DNA from: Stercorarius parasiticus
Lineage: Eukaryota > Chordata > Aves > Charadriiformes > Stercorariidae
Assembly (NCBI GenBank): GCA_013396915.1
Contig: VWZL01000807.1
Coordinates: forward strand, 71,885-135,884
Length of the DNA stretch: 64,000 nucleotides
Reading direction: 5' to 3'
Part shown: in pieces, positions 24,901 to 36,900 of the stretch
Layout of the letters: every line of letters begins with the position of its first letter
Position numbering within the stretch: the first letter of the stretch is position 1
The notes under the pieces: model-generated
What the model was told of the DNA's origin: nothing
Database searches by the model: none
What the model saw: only the letters and a program-made list of their open reading frames with translations
Made by a program: the position numbers and the translations under genes

Positions 24901-27900
24901 GGCAAGATCTGAATTACAGCTTTTATGGTCCTAGAGGTATTAGAGGGATGAGGGGGTTGATTCTGGCGTGCTTTAGCTCAGTTCAGCTGCTGGAAACAGC
25001 TGCGCTTGCCTGCGTCTCTGCTACACTGAGCTCCGCTTGCCTGCAGTGAGATTGGGTGTGTAGCGTGGATCCTTCCCCTTTTCTTTGTCTTTCCCTTATT
25101 TTCTGTATTGGTTTTAGGTCTATTTGACATCTTAGGGAAAAAAAATACTCTTGAGTATTAGGAGGAGCGCCTGTGAATATACAGACGTGTGGTTCATTAG
25201 TTAACGTAAGGAGTCCTTGAAATCCCAGTTCTGCGAGAGACAGTGTTCAGCTGCTGGAGGATTGGCAAGAGAGGACCCGGATGCTGGTGGGAGGGTGAAG
25301 CCCCCTCTCCAGGGCGGCTTCCTATGAGGAGGTGGCAGATGACCCCATCTCTCCACTCAGAGCTTGCTTTATCTTTCTCCTTCTACACTGGGCCCCATCT
25401 AAAGGTGCGTCAACGGGCAAATCTGCCTTTAATTTTAAAGGGCTGTAGAAGTTTTCCTTTTCAGAGCAGAGGACCCTTGATGTTCCCACCTCATTCCCTC
25501 TCTCCTCGCTGCGGCAGGCACCGGATCCCTTTCTCAGGTGGTTTCCTTCCCTCCCACCCACTGCTGCGGGAAGGATGCCCGCGCTCGGCATAGCCGCGGG
25601 AGCCTGCTCTGGTCAACAGGACTCGCTCGTCTAACCCTGGCCGTGACACACTGGTGTGCTGTCCTCTGCCATCAAAGTCCCCGAGTGAAACTCTGCTCCC
25701 CAGGAATGTGGAGCTGATACTGCCTGGGAAGAGGCAGTAGTGAGCAGCTACCATCTCCCTGCCCAGGTAAGCTAAATCTTGGCTGTTATTTCTTTCTCTG
25801 TAGAAGCAAAGACCAATTACGTGTATGAGAGGAGTCAGCAATGAGCACTCGTTGTTCCTCTGCAAGGGGAAAATGTGTTCCTTGAGCTTCTTAGATTTTC
25901 TTGAAAACTTACCTTTTGCTATTTAATTTTAATGCGTTCTAGCATCGTGTAATTAATAAAATGGTATCGCTTAGTTATGAAATTAATTATGATGTACGTA
26001 CTTGGATTCCCCTGGGAGATGGACTCCAGTGGCTTTGGATTCAATTCTTCCTTTGAACTGAAGCCTAGAGAGAGGAAGGAAGGCTCAGTCAGTGCACGCT
26101 CGGTGGCTGCCCTCGCTCTGGAAGGAAGCAAGCAATGAGGTGGCTGCAGGGTCCCCCCTGGCCTGAGGATTGATGAGGGAGGGAGACGAGGATGGGGAGC
26201 ACATCCTTGGAGATTAACCCTTTTCCACCTACGTCGCCTCTAGGATAAAACAAGAGCAGAGGCATTTCTAGAAGTGCCACCAAAATCTCTCTGAGCACCA
26301 ACTTTGACTCCCTTTTGCAAGTCAGTCCCCTCCCTACAAGGGCTTGAGAGCAGCATCCACAAGTAGAGGGTTCCTCAGGTGCAGAGGCTGATGGCCACGG
26401 TGCGGGGTGGTGACCTCCCAGCACTTTGTCCCTGAGAGAACCGGTGCTGCCACCCCAATAGCTTGTCGTGCTTCACCCGTGCTTTACAGTGAGCTGCCCC
26501 ATGTCCGAAGGAGACAAGTGACAGATTTAGCCGATTGCTTTTCTGCCTGGAGAGGAAGGCACGGGCAGCGACTCACCCCTCCGTGTTACAGGTGGGGGAG
26601 CAATGCAAGCCACAGCTCCTCAGGTGCTCCTGGAGGACTGGGTTATTTTGGAAAGCACAAAAGAAACAGGGTAAATGATGGCAGAGAGCTGCAGTCGAGT
26701 CATGGGAAACAGTCTCGTGGGTCACTAGTGGACTTTAGCTGAGGCCCCAGATGAGGTATTTGGATGGTAGCAGCCTTGGGAACGTGAGTTTATGTCCTTG
26801 TGAGATGCACTGCCTGGCAGAACATCATCAGGCTGGCGTCAGAAGGTTGGAAAATGCGGAACTTCACTCATGACTTGGATGTCTGGTGAGAGTCTCCTAC
26901 AGTACAGTACAGTGTCTCCCTCCCGAGCAAGGGCAAAGGGCTGTTTCTTCTCACTACAGCATGACAAGATTAAAGGGATTTAGCTGGGATAATGCTCAGA
27001 AGAGACAGCAGTGATCAGACAAGCCCCAAACCAAATGCTCACCAAGGAAGCAGTTGGTCAAAAGAACAGCAGAATGGCTTATTATTTTTGTAAACTGCTT
27101 ATTAATTTTTATAAAAAAAGGAGGAGGAGGAAGAATTCCTTAAATCTTCATCACCAAATAAGTCGAGGAAAGACTACAGAGAGACAGTAAAAAGGTGACT
27201 TTAGAAAGTATGAGCTTAATATAGAAAAAAAATGAGAAATTACTAGGTGCCACAGAGTTTGTCTTTCAATAGCAGCCAGCCGCAAGCAGGCAAGCATCAG
27301 CGTATGTAAAGAGAGCAGGCAGCAAAGGGACATCAGTGAAGGTCACCACCTAAATGTGACGGGAGGTGTAACAGCTCTGAGCGTGTGCACCGCCTAAGCT
27401 GGTTGCTGAAGATATTAATGACCAAGCCATAATAATGCAGAAAACAGCCAAGAAAATGGGGGGGAGGGGGGAAAATACCAGCTCCAGCTCCCTCCATCAC
27501 CACTCTCATTTCCGTTCCAGTTACGTCTAATGATCCACCCCTCACAAGGGGAAATGCAACTACTTTTGAGTCCTTCCACCTGCATGCTGAAAGCTGTGCA
27601 TAGTTGTGGGTCAGAGGCCAAGTTTGTATTAATTCTGAGTATGCGGTGCCTAATGTAAAGCTGACCTGATGCCCTATTGCCTGCTGGGAGGCTAGAGCAC
27701 GCTGCAGCGTCCTTATGGGACAGAAAGGTTGCTTTGGCTTCTCGTTTTTAAATTCATCTGCCAGTGAAGAAAGTTTCTACTGCAGGGACTAAACAGAGCT
27801 GCTGACAGCAGCACCGCGTGATTTCCCTCCGCTTTGCTCATCCCCAGGCATCTGCTGTTGCCTGTGGCTAGAGAGGGGACATTAAGCTGGCTGGAGCCCT

Positions 27901-30900
27901 GGGCTTGGCCTTGGACAGGAGCCCACATGGTTGCGTATGAATGAAATAGGTAAAGGGCACAAAGATTAGCCTTGCTCTGTTTACGGCAAGAGCTAACGAT
28001 TTCTTTATGTGTTTTGTTTGAGAATTTCCCTGGCTATGACCGGTTGGGTTAGGACAGCCCCAGGGCTGCTGTCGCTTTTTGTCACTGCACCCGTGGTGCC
28101 CGTGCATACTTTCTGGACAGGGCACGGGGACTCTCCACCCATCCCAACACTGGCTCTTGTGCCAGAAATGCCTCACCCCCATGGTTAGTGGAGCCAACCT
28201 TCTCCTGGCAGAGCAGGCTGGTCCCGTTGGAAGGTGGGCTGGTGAGCCAGGCTCTGGCTGGCTTTGTTCCCTCCCGGCTGGACATGTTGTCCAGCACACG
28301 GCTGGCTTGTGCCTCTTGTCTTGCCCCTCCACTGCACACCTGGGACGAGCTCCCAGGAAGGGACCAGGGGAGAAGGCTTCTAGTGGCACGGGCTTAGGGG
28401 AACATCATTATGGGGAGGCAGAGTGGTGGCACTGGGGCAGCACTGCCCCAGTTTTCGGATGTTTTCGGAACAGGGGTGATGCAAAACAGCCCTATCCAGT
28501 GAAATTTGCTGCAGCAAACATTTCTGACCTGTCCTAGGCCTGAGAGTCTTGCTGCCAGAGACCAAATCTGACTTTGGCTTGAGGAAGGGCACGAGGCAAA
28601 TCCTGTACAGGTGTAGCTGCTGCTCCTGAGAGATAAACCCTCTGCCATGTGTGGCACTGCAGGGCGCGGGTGACTGAGGAGCGTTTTAACTGAAAATACT
28701 TGACAGGAGCAAACCCACCAGCTGCAGGCACGGAGAGGCATGAGTGTGACCTGGGGAGGCATCAGTGGCACGAGGTTCAAGCAGCAGCGGCCCAGGGAGG
28801 GGAAACAGGACAGAGTTAGAGGAGGAGAGTGAATTTTGGGCTTAGGCTGGCCTGTGTCCGTGGGTGCTCCTTGGATAAAAGCGAAGGAGGGCAGTTCAGC
28901 AGCCAGGCACAGTAGAGTGAAGGAGCAGGAGCTGCAGGAGAACACTTTGAAGGAAGTGGCCATGGGGCCAAGTGTTTCTTGCAGGCTGAGGCCGGGCTGT
29001 GCACTTGTGTCTGGCAACCATGCTGCTCCACCAGCAGCCACGGCCTCTCGAACTCAGGAGAGGAAAAGCTTGCCAGTATGATTTGGCGATGTCCCCTCTC
29101 TGCCCTTGCTTTGCCCTTGTGTGTAAATGCCTGCAGGCACAGTCCCACAGACACTTTCAGGTGGCGCAAACCAGCCTGACCGCCCAAAGGCAGAGCCCTC
29201 CTCTCGCCAGGTATCCTCCTGCCTGCTCCTGCCCCACCACCGGCTCCCGTGCCTGCCTGGTGTCGTTGGGATGCAAGGAGAAGGGGGAAAGAGCGGAGTT
29301 AAACTGGGAAGAAAGAAAAAGGTTAATGATGGGGGGGATCAGGTCCCTGATGCAGCTCACCCTCTGGCCACGCAGGTACCTGGGCAGAGGGTGGCTGGGA
29401 GGCAAGATGACTCTCTTTGCTGTCAGCGCTGGCTTATGGTGGGTTTATCTGATGCAGAAGTTATGGGTGACATGAGAGAGAGACAAAGGAAGCAATGACT
29501 TGGACCCATACATAGCCTCTCTTTGTGAACCACATGGATAACAATGATTGTGTTTTTTTTCTTTAAAACTTGAAATAGTCGGCAACTTGCCCTTCTGACT
29601 GTGTATGTTCCAGTACAGGCTTTAATTACATGGGCACATAACAGTTCCTCAGTAATAGACCAAAGCCACACTTCATCCTGCAGCCTGCGCACCGCATACC
29701 TTGCACGTGCCAGCTTGGTATCCCATATGGGCAAATTCTCCCTGCTTGCCTTATTTGCAGAACAGAAAGTAGGTGGATTTAATGCTGTAGTGAAATTAGA
29801 TATTAACATGTGCCATCCATATTAGCAACTAAATTGTATAGGGAAGTTAATTCATAGTTATCTGCCTCATGCATTTATCTGCATCCAGTAAAATCTGTAT
29901 CCCAGGCACACAGCTGACATAAGCCTTGTCAGTATCGAAAACCCAAGTGTAGGCGATGCAGCACTTTTCATTTTTATTTGCCAGTGCAATTACCAGTTCT
30001 TGAAGGCTGTGGGTCAGTTGGCTGATTTGTGCTTGGTGTAACAATAAGGTCACCCACCAAATAATCTTGCCCAACTAATTGGGGAGGTGGTCAGTCTCTA
30101 TGGGCCTCCCTGTTCTGACAGTCCAATTTAATGTTGTTATTGCCATGGGAATTTCAACTTGCTGCATGGGCAGTCTACTCCATGCTAATTAAAGTTCCCT
30201 TCAGTGATTGTCACAGCTGTCCATGCTGATTAAACTTCCCATTCATTTAAGAAAGACAGCAGTGACTACATCCATGCCAGAAACCATTCCTTTGAAGTGA
30301 CAATCTGAATTCATCAGACTTTATCACACTAGTCTACGCAGGCACTTCAGTTGCTGAGAAACTGTTAATACAACATTCCTCCCCCATGCCCAACTTCTCA
30401 TTGCATTTAATGCAATCTGTCATTTTCTGCCTAAAAATGCCCTGCTGCACCCCTGGCCCTAGTGCTGTGGCTTTTTCTAAATACGCATGCTGATGGCTTA
30501 AGCTACAGAGGAGAGAAACAATTCCTCTCTCTGTCTCAGGCTGCCGCTGCTGGAGAAGAGAGATCTGTTCATGTTTGGGACGATGAAAATTTTGACTCAA
30601 CAGCCGCTGCTGCCGACACTGGATTTGCAAGCTAATGCATATGGGCCGTGCTGCTCCTCACAGCCGGTGCAAGGATTAGTCACACCTCAGCTTTGAAGTA
30701 AGCAGATTGTTCAAGGGAATGGTCTTTACAAGGGCCACCAGCACAGCCCTCTCTAGCAACAAAACCAGTGATGCAAAAGACATCTTATATTGGATGGTCC
30801 AGCCCCTCGTAAGAGAGAGAGTACCCTGCCGTGAATTAGCCTGTAGTTTGTGTAGTCTGCTTTAAATCTTCCTGAGGAAAGGGATCCCTTTAAATACTGA

Positions 30901-33900
30901 ACATGTAGAATCTGCAGTTGGTAACTGCTCCTGATTAAGGCTTGCACTAATCTTGGTCTTGTTGCTACTTGAGCCTGCTACAAAGGTAGGGTTTTTTGTT
31001 CCCTCGCTCATCAGTAATTATAAAAAATGTTGTCATCTCCTTATGGTCAGTTTTTGAGGCTGAAATGTCAGAAAATTTCGATGATGCTTATTATTCTTTA
31101 CACTAGGCTTAAGCTCTCCTTTTCTCATCTGAATGTCTTTCCCAAGTACATTGACATCAGAATAACCTGTCATCTTCTTCACTGATTGCAGCTCTAGACT
31201 GTGATCCCAACTGTGGCATTCCCAAAATACCTTCTTATTTACAAATGGATTTCAGTAGCTAAACCCCTTCCCTGCAGCGTAGCTGCCAACTCTTTCCAGA
31301 GCTCATCTGTTCTGCTCCTGCTTTAGGCAGGAACTCGAGACTGATGCAAGCACAGGATAATTTTAGCTACTAAGATGTAAACGACATACCTCATTTATAA
31401 TTTTAAATACTGTAATTACTCCTTAAAATGAGATTGTTATCAGCAGTGTCATGGGCCTGATGAACAGATTTAGCTTTTCCCGTGTGTGATGGAAACCCAT
31501 TATTCCCAGACTAGTTACTGGATGCTTTGAATATTTACCTGTGTCAAAAAGGCTCAATCCAGGTTTCCACAAGTCTGTTTCCATTGCTTTCACACATGAA
31601 AGAGAAGAAAAATTATTACTGAAAATAATGGAATTACTAGAGATTACAAAGTTCTGACTCAATTTAGAAAGGTCAGTTCATGCAATGAACTATCAGTAAC
31701 AACTAGGAGCTAAAGAAATCAGTAAACCTGAAAACCTCTACGTGCACATTTCAAGCCATATTTAGGAGCCTCATATCACTGCCTCCAGAGCACTAATCTT
31801 TTCTTATGATTTTAAATATGCCTCTAGGTCTGTTTTGGTCTTGGTCCTCTAAATTGCATTGATACTGAGGCAAGAATACTGACTTCAGTATACTTCTGCT
31901 TGGCTTAGATTGTTCTCCACTGAAAATCTGAAAGTACCTCTCATCTACGTATTTCTCTATCTCCTCATCCCATCCAAATGCAAAGAAGTTGTTTAAATTT
32001 TGCTTGCAGCCTGTCAGGCATGGAAAACTTCATCAAAATTGCTGCTTTTATAAATAAACCCCAAAGTGTCCCTTTTTTTTTTTTTTTTTGGAGCCTGCTG
32101 AAGAACTTTCCCAAAAAGTGATGTTTTACTAGGGGTTATAGCCCAATGAAAGCTGCCCTTGCAGTTGACTAGGACAAGAACAGTACAAGGAGACCTAGTG
32201 ATATCCTTGACCCCTCACAGACCATCTCCACATTTGTACAGGGTGGTTGACAAAGACGTATATCTCAGGCCTATTGAATCTATACTGCCTCCCCTGCTTG
32301 AGTTTCCCTGCTCAGACCAGCAGCTGGTGTACTCTTGACTGGAGCCAGTGGGTGAACCACAATGTAGGTCTGGAGAAAGTGATGGGCTTGCCAGTGTCCT
32401 CCAGCCTAGTGAGAGCACTGACCTGGTCCTGAGGTTGCCATCCCAGAGAGGAGCGATCAGCTTCTCTTTTGGGAGGGAGACTTGTTGCTTGAGGTGGATG
32501 GCTGAGTAAAGGTGTGTGGTCTCCCCTAGGGTAGGGGGAACTGTGTTATGTTTTCCCCCTTCCCTCCTTATGCTGGGCACTGCTTAGACACCCTATGAAG
32601 AATCTAAAAACCGAGGAAAGCAAAGGGCTGAGAAGTCAGTCATGATAGACACAGAAGTTTAGCTGTGATTTTGTTTTGGAGGAGAAGTAGGGTGAAGGAA
32701 GGGCAGCTCTGGGTAATGGGGAAGGAAACAGGAGGAAAGACAGGAGGAATATTCCTAGTTTATCATCCACCTGGGCAGTGGTGTTTGCCAGAATTTTGTA
32801 GATCCCTCCTCAGAGTCATGAGGAAACAGCAGTGACTGGAGCTAGGGGTGCTGGTTGCAGAGCAGGAGGACCCTGTCCATGGAGAAGAGCTGGTGCTCAT
32901 TTGTTACCGGAGTGGCCAATGTGTCTCCTGAATGCTGTCACTGAGAGCAACAACAGACCTCAGTGAAACCAGCCTATGAGTAGATAATATCAAAAGGTGT
33001 GCTTCACCCTCCCAGGGTGAAGGAGAAGCATCCAGTGACTGCAAAAAGAAAAGATTCATATGAAGCTACTTTTCAGCCTGACTAGCTGAAAAAAACCATC
33101 CAAAGAGCAAATCATGAAGATGACCCTGCACTTCCTGAGTCTTCTGTACAAATGTGCTGCAGTGGAAAATGTACTTAAAGGGGTAGGAAATGCATGGTAC
33201 GTGGAACCAGCCAAGGAGCTGCACAGAGATCTGCCCATCTTTTCTCTTCTTCATGAGCAAGGACGTGAGCTGAAGGATGCAGAGCAATGGAATAGGCCCA
33301 TCCCATGCATCCCAGGTTTGCTTCTGCTGACAGCCCTTTGCCAGGGACTGTCCTCAGAGCACAGACTCCTCTATCTTCTCTGACTGTTTAAGCTCAAAAA
33401 AGATAGAGAGGTGCTTTTCAGAAAGACAAACAAGTGCTGAAAAAGGAAAAGAGTGCTTTTCGTCAGTAGCTATGCTAAAGTTTTTCTAGATTCTCTCTTT
33501 TCAAGAACTACTTCAACTGAGATGACCACAGGTTCTCTAGTCTAACTCCCTATGGGTGAGAGCTGGCTATTGCTTCTTCGAGCAGTCTTCTCATGACTCA
33601 CCCTTTATGTAGTGAGAAAGCCCCTGTGTTTTCTTTCTTAATGAAGAAAAGCACTAGATAACTGCCAAGGATTTTGGGTATCTGGCTGCAAATATGCAGA
33701 ATATACAGCTTTCTGAGTGACCTGTAAATCCAGGCAAAAGCTCTTTTCCTTGCACATAGTCCTAGACACATAATGAACAAAACTCCCAATTAAATGTGTA
33801 TCTGAAAGGGATATGATTACTCTTATAAGCAGCTAGGGCTTTTTTTTTTTTTTTTTTTGATTGATGATACCCATAAAAATCCAGAGTTGATTTTTAAAAC

Positions 33901-36900
33901 ACTCCAAGACTGGTCTTTGGGCGGGGGGGGAAGAAGACGACACCACCACAACTCTTCAGTATAATTGTCTTGAAAAAAATTCTGGGCTAAGTGAGTATGG
34001 GATTTCAAGAGAGTTAAGGGCATTGTCAAGAGCTTGGAAGAGTTGGGACCTTCTGAAGAGAAGCTGCGCAGGCAAACCGTGTGTCGGGGAGGGTGTTTTC
34101 CCAGCACACCCTTTTGCTAACCTGAGCCAACAAGAGGAAGTTCCTCGACAGCCTGGCCAAACCCACAGAACTGATGGCTGCTGTTTGCAGAGCAGCATGC
34201 ACACGCTTGGTAGGATCAAGAAAAATAACTCTCCTTTCCAAGAAGGCAAGGAGTTGTTCAGAATTTCCCTTTGATCTTTAGAAAAATTGGCGACATCAGA
34301 AACAACACATCAGGCTGCCAAAACCTGGGCTGAAAAAGAGATCAGGACTCATTGGGAATATAGCAAGTATGTGTTTGTGGGTTTTTCCCTGCTTGTTCTG
34401 CAATGGAGAAAACAGAATCATTCACGATGGAAAATTTGTGCTTTGTAATCACCTTCGGGAGGGGACCTTAAGGTGCCTTAAGCAATTAGGTGGGGTCAAA
34501 CTCTGACTTCGATTTAAACAAGACTCAGCACTGTGTTCCCCTGCTTCTCCATCAAAGATTTGGCTAGCCAGCACTTCCTTTGGTCCAGATGTTAGGGCTC
34601 TTCCCATTTCAGCCTTGCTGGGAAGGCCTGGCGGTCACCACAGGCTATCCCTGCCCTATATGTGGTCCTGTAATTAGTGCATTGCCATGACTGGCATGTT
34701 TGCAGATGACATATTTGCTCTGCTGTTCTGCACAGGCAAATATTGCCTCCCTGTTTCCTCTCTGGATTTTGACAAGGGCAAAGGGAGTCAGGGGAGCACA
34801 AAACCTGTGAGATTAGAGAAAAGAGAAATAGCTGTGACATCAGTATGGACAAAAAGATATGAGAAAGACAACCATGGATGGAAACCAGAGAGAAGAGGAG
34901 ACTGAAACAAGGAGGAGAGATATAAAAGTGAGTAAACAGAGTAAATCTTAGGAGGAGGAGGTGTGTATCCATCTTAAATATGCTGCAACTAGGTCAACTA
35001 CAAATTCTCATTTTGATGGGGAGACTGCTGGGTAAACTTACTTGGCTGGTATTCTGCATAATAACATCCTTTAACCTCGACATCAATGACCGCTTTGCTC
35101 TCTCCTGTTGCAATGTTCCTCCCGTGCTTCCCAGCTCGCACCAAAGCCCTCGGGGCCCCGGGGACACCCTCAGGCTCTGTGGCCTCTCCCTCCCCAGGGG
35201 GTTTGGCTGTCTCTGCTCGAGGTCACTCCCACCTCAGCACAGCTCTGTCACCCTGGCACAGGCTTGGGGGCCAGGGCTGTCTGTGAGAAGGGGCTGTGGG
35301 AAGCATCCCTGGGGGCCTCTACCCGTACTACTCGGGGACAGCATGGAAGCACATACTCTTGCCTTTTCTCCTTGCATCTGTGCCTAGACTTGTGCCTTGC
35401 TATCCTGATCCTGACCTTGCCTTGCTGCTCTGGTGTCCTGCCTCAGTTGGTCACACCTGCCTCATCGTGGGGGACTTGCCTGGCAGACTGGGCTGTCGGC
35501 TGGCCCTGGGTACCACCACTGGACCCGCTCTGCTCTTCTTGTTGGAGCTCTGTGGGTCTGCGGCCCTTGTTGGTGAGGGGCAGCCCAGCTTCTGTCCCTC
35601 ACCCTGCTCTGGCTGCTCCTGGACAAAATCCATCTCTGAGAAACTCTGCTGTCCCATCAAGGGAGAGCTGGTGTTTGTATGAGCCCCGAGCGCTCTGGAG
35701 CCCTGGGAAGTTGTCGGTGGCCTTGCAGAATGCCTGCTGACGGGGATGCTTGATGGTGAAGGATGGTGAATTGAACAGCCGGGGAGGAAGGCAAGTACAG
35801 GTGATATTTCTACCCTCAGTATTAAAGGCAACCTCTATGGTCAGAATCACCCTGGAGGCTCCTGGGAGCAACAGGAACAGAAGATTTAGCTCAACAGCCA
35901 ACTTGATGGGCTGCACAGAGCTGTTTTTTTGTTTCTTGTTTTGACTAACAAATAAGGAAAATTGCAAACGCTGCCGGTAGATGTTGATTCCCACGGCCTG
36001 AAACAACAGCTCGCCAGTGACTGAGCTGTCCTTTGCCTTTCGCATTCAGGAAGCTGCTAGTTGGCATTCAGTGTGTGAGGCTTGCCCTGGTCCTCCTCCA
36101 GGACACAAAAAACCGATTTGCTGTACTGCTTGAAGGCTAATTTTGGGTTGCTAAAACTATGAAAGAGAGCAGAAAATCTGCTGTTAGCAATCTTGCTCAC
36201 CCAGGTGGGCTGGAGAGCCGGCAGCCCTCCGGAAGGCAGCAACGGGCTCTTGGCGCTGAATACCTGCATGATCCGACAAAGAGGCGAGAGGTTAGATGCC
36301 AGGAGGCGAGGAGAGAGAAGCACAATTGCCCGGGATGTGATGGCCCGCCCCGAACTGTCTTTCTGCACATATTTTCAAACCAAATGGAAAAGGAAGATGG
36401 AAACTATGGATTTAAAAAAAAAAAAAAAGAATTTAAAAGCTGAAAGAGGTTGGCAAAAGCAGAATAGTTTCAATGTTAGTAAGTGCTGCACGGTGCAGCT
36501 ATTCACCGGTGCACTGGAACAACTGGTAGTGGGTCCTGAGACGCTGATCACGCTCAGGGCCTGAAAACTGAAAACATGTGTCTCCTGTCAGGGTTAGACC
36601 TTCATCCCTCAAACTTAAACAGACACAAAGTTCCTTTCCCCTCTTGTTTTGCAAAAGGAACTGTTATAAAAGACCTTTATAATTGGTTTTAGAATACTAT
36701 TTTGAGAACAAGTCTAAGTTTAATTATTCCTGTTTCTGTTTTTTTCTTAGAAGTTACACTATTGTCACGAAATAATCAGTGTGATATCTGCTCTCACTGC
36801 ATCCTGCTACGAACGTGGTTAGGAGTGAAAAACAGTGCGTTTTACTGCATGACTCAGTAGATGTGAGTGGTGGAACTAGCTACGGGGAGGAGTTAGAGAA

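Noticed and set aside
28394..29041. 215-codon minus-strand open frame in a GC-rich intron part
   Set aside because: Overlapped by equally long frames on the other strand. No splice-compatible role, no recognisable domain. High GC explains the lack of stops.
33500..33620. Possible additional CR1 remnant
   Set aside because: TTCTCTAGTCTAACTCCCTA has a faint CR1-like look, but the rest does not align with any part I can recall.
35108..35740. 210-codon plus-strand open frame
   Set aside because: Leu/Pro/Ser/Trp-rich composition typical of translated GC-rich non-coding DNA, overlapping other frames. Kept only as a low-interest observation.
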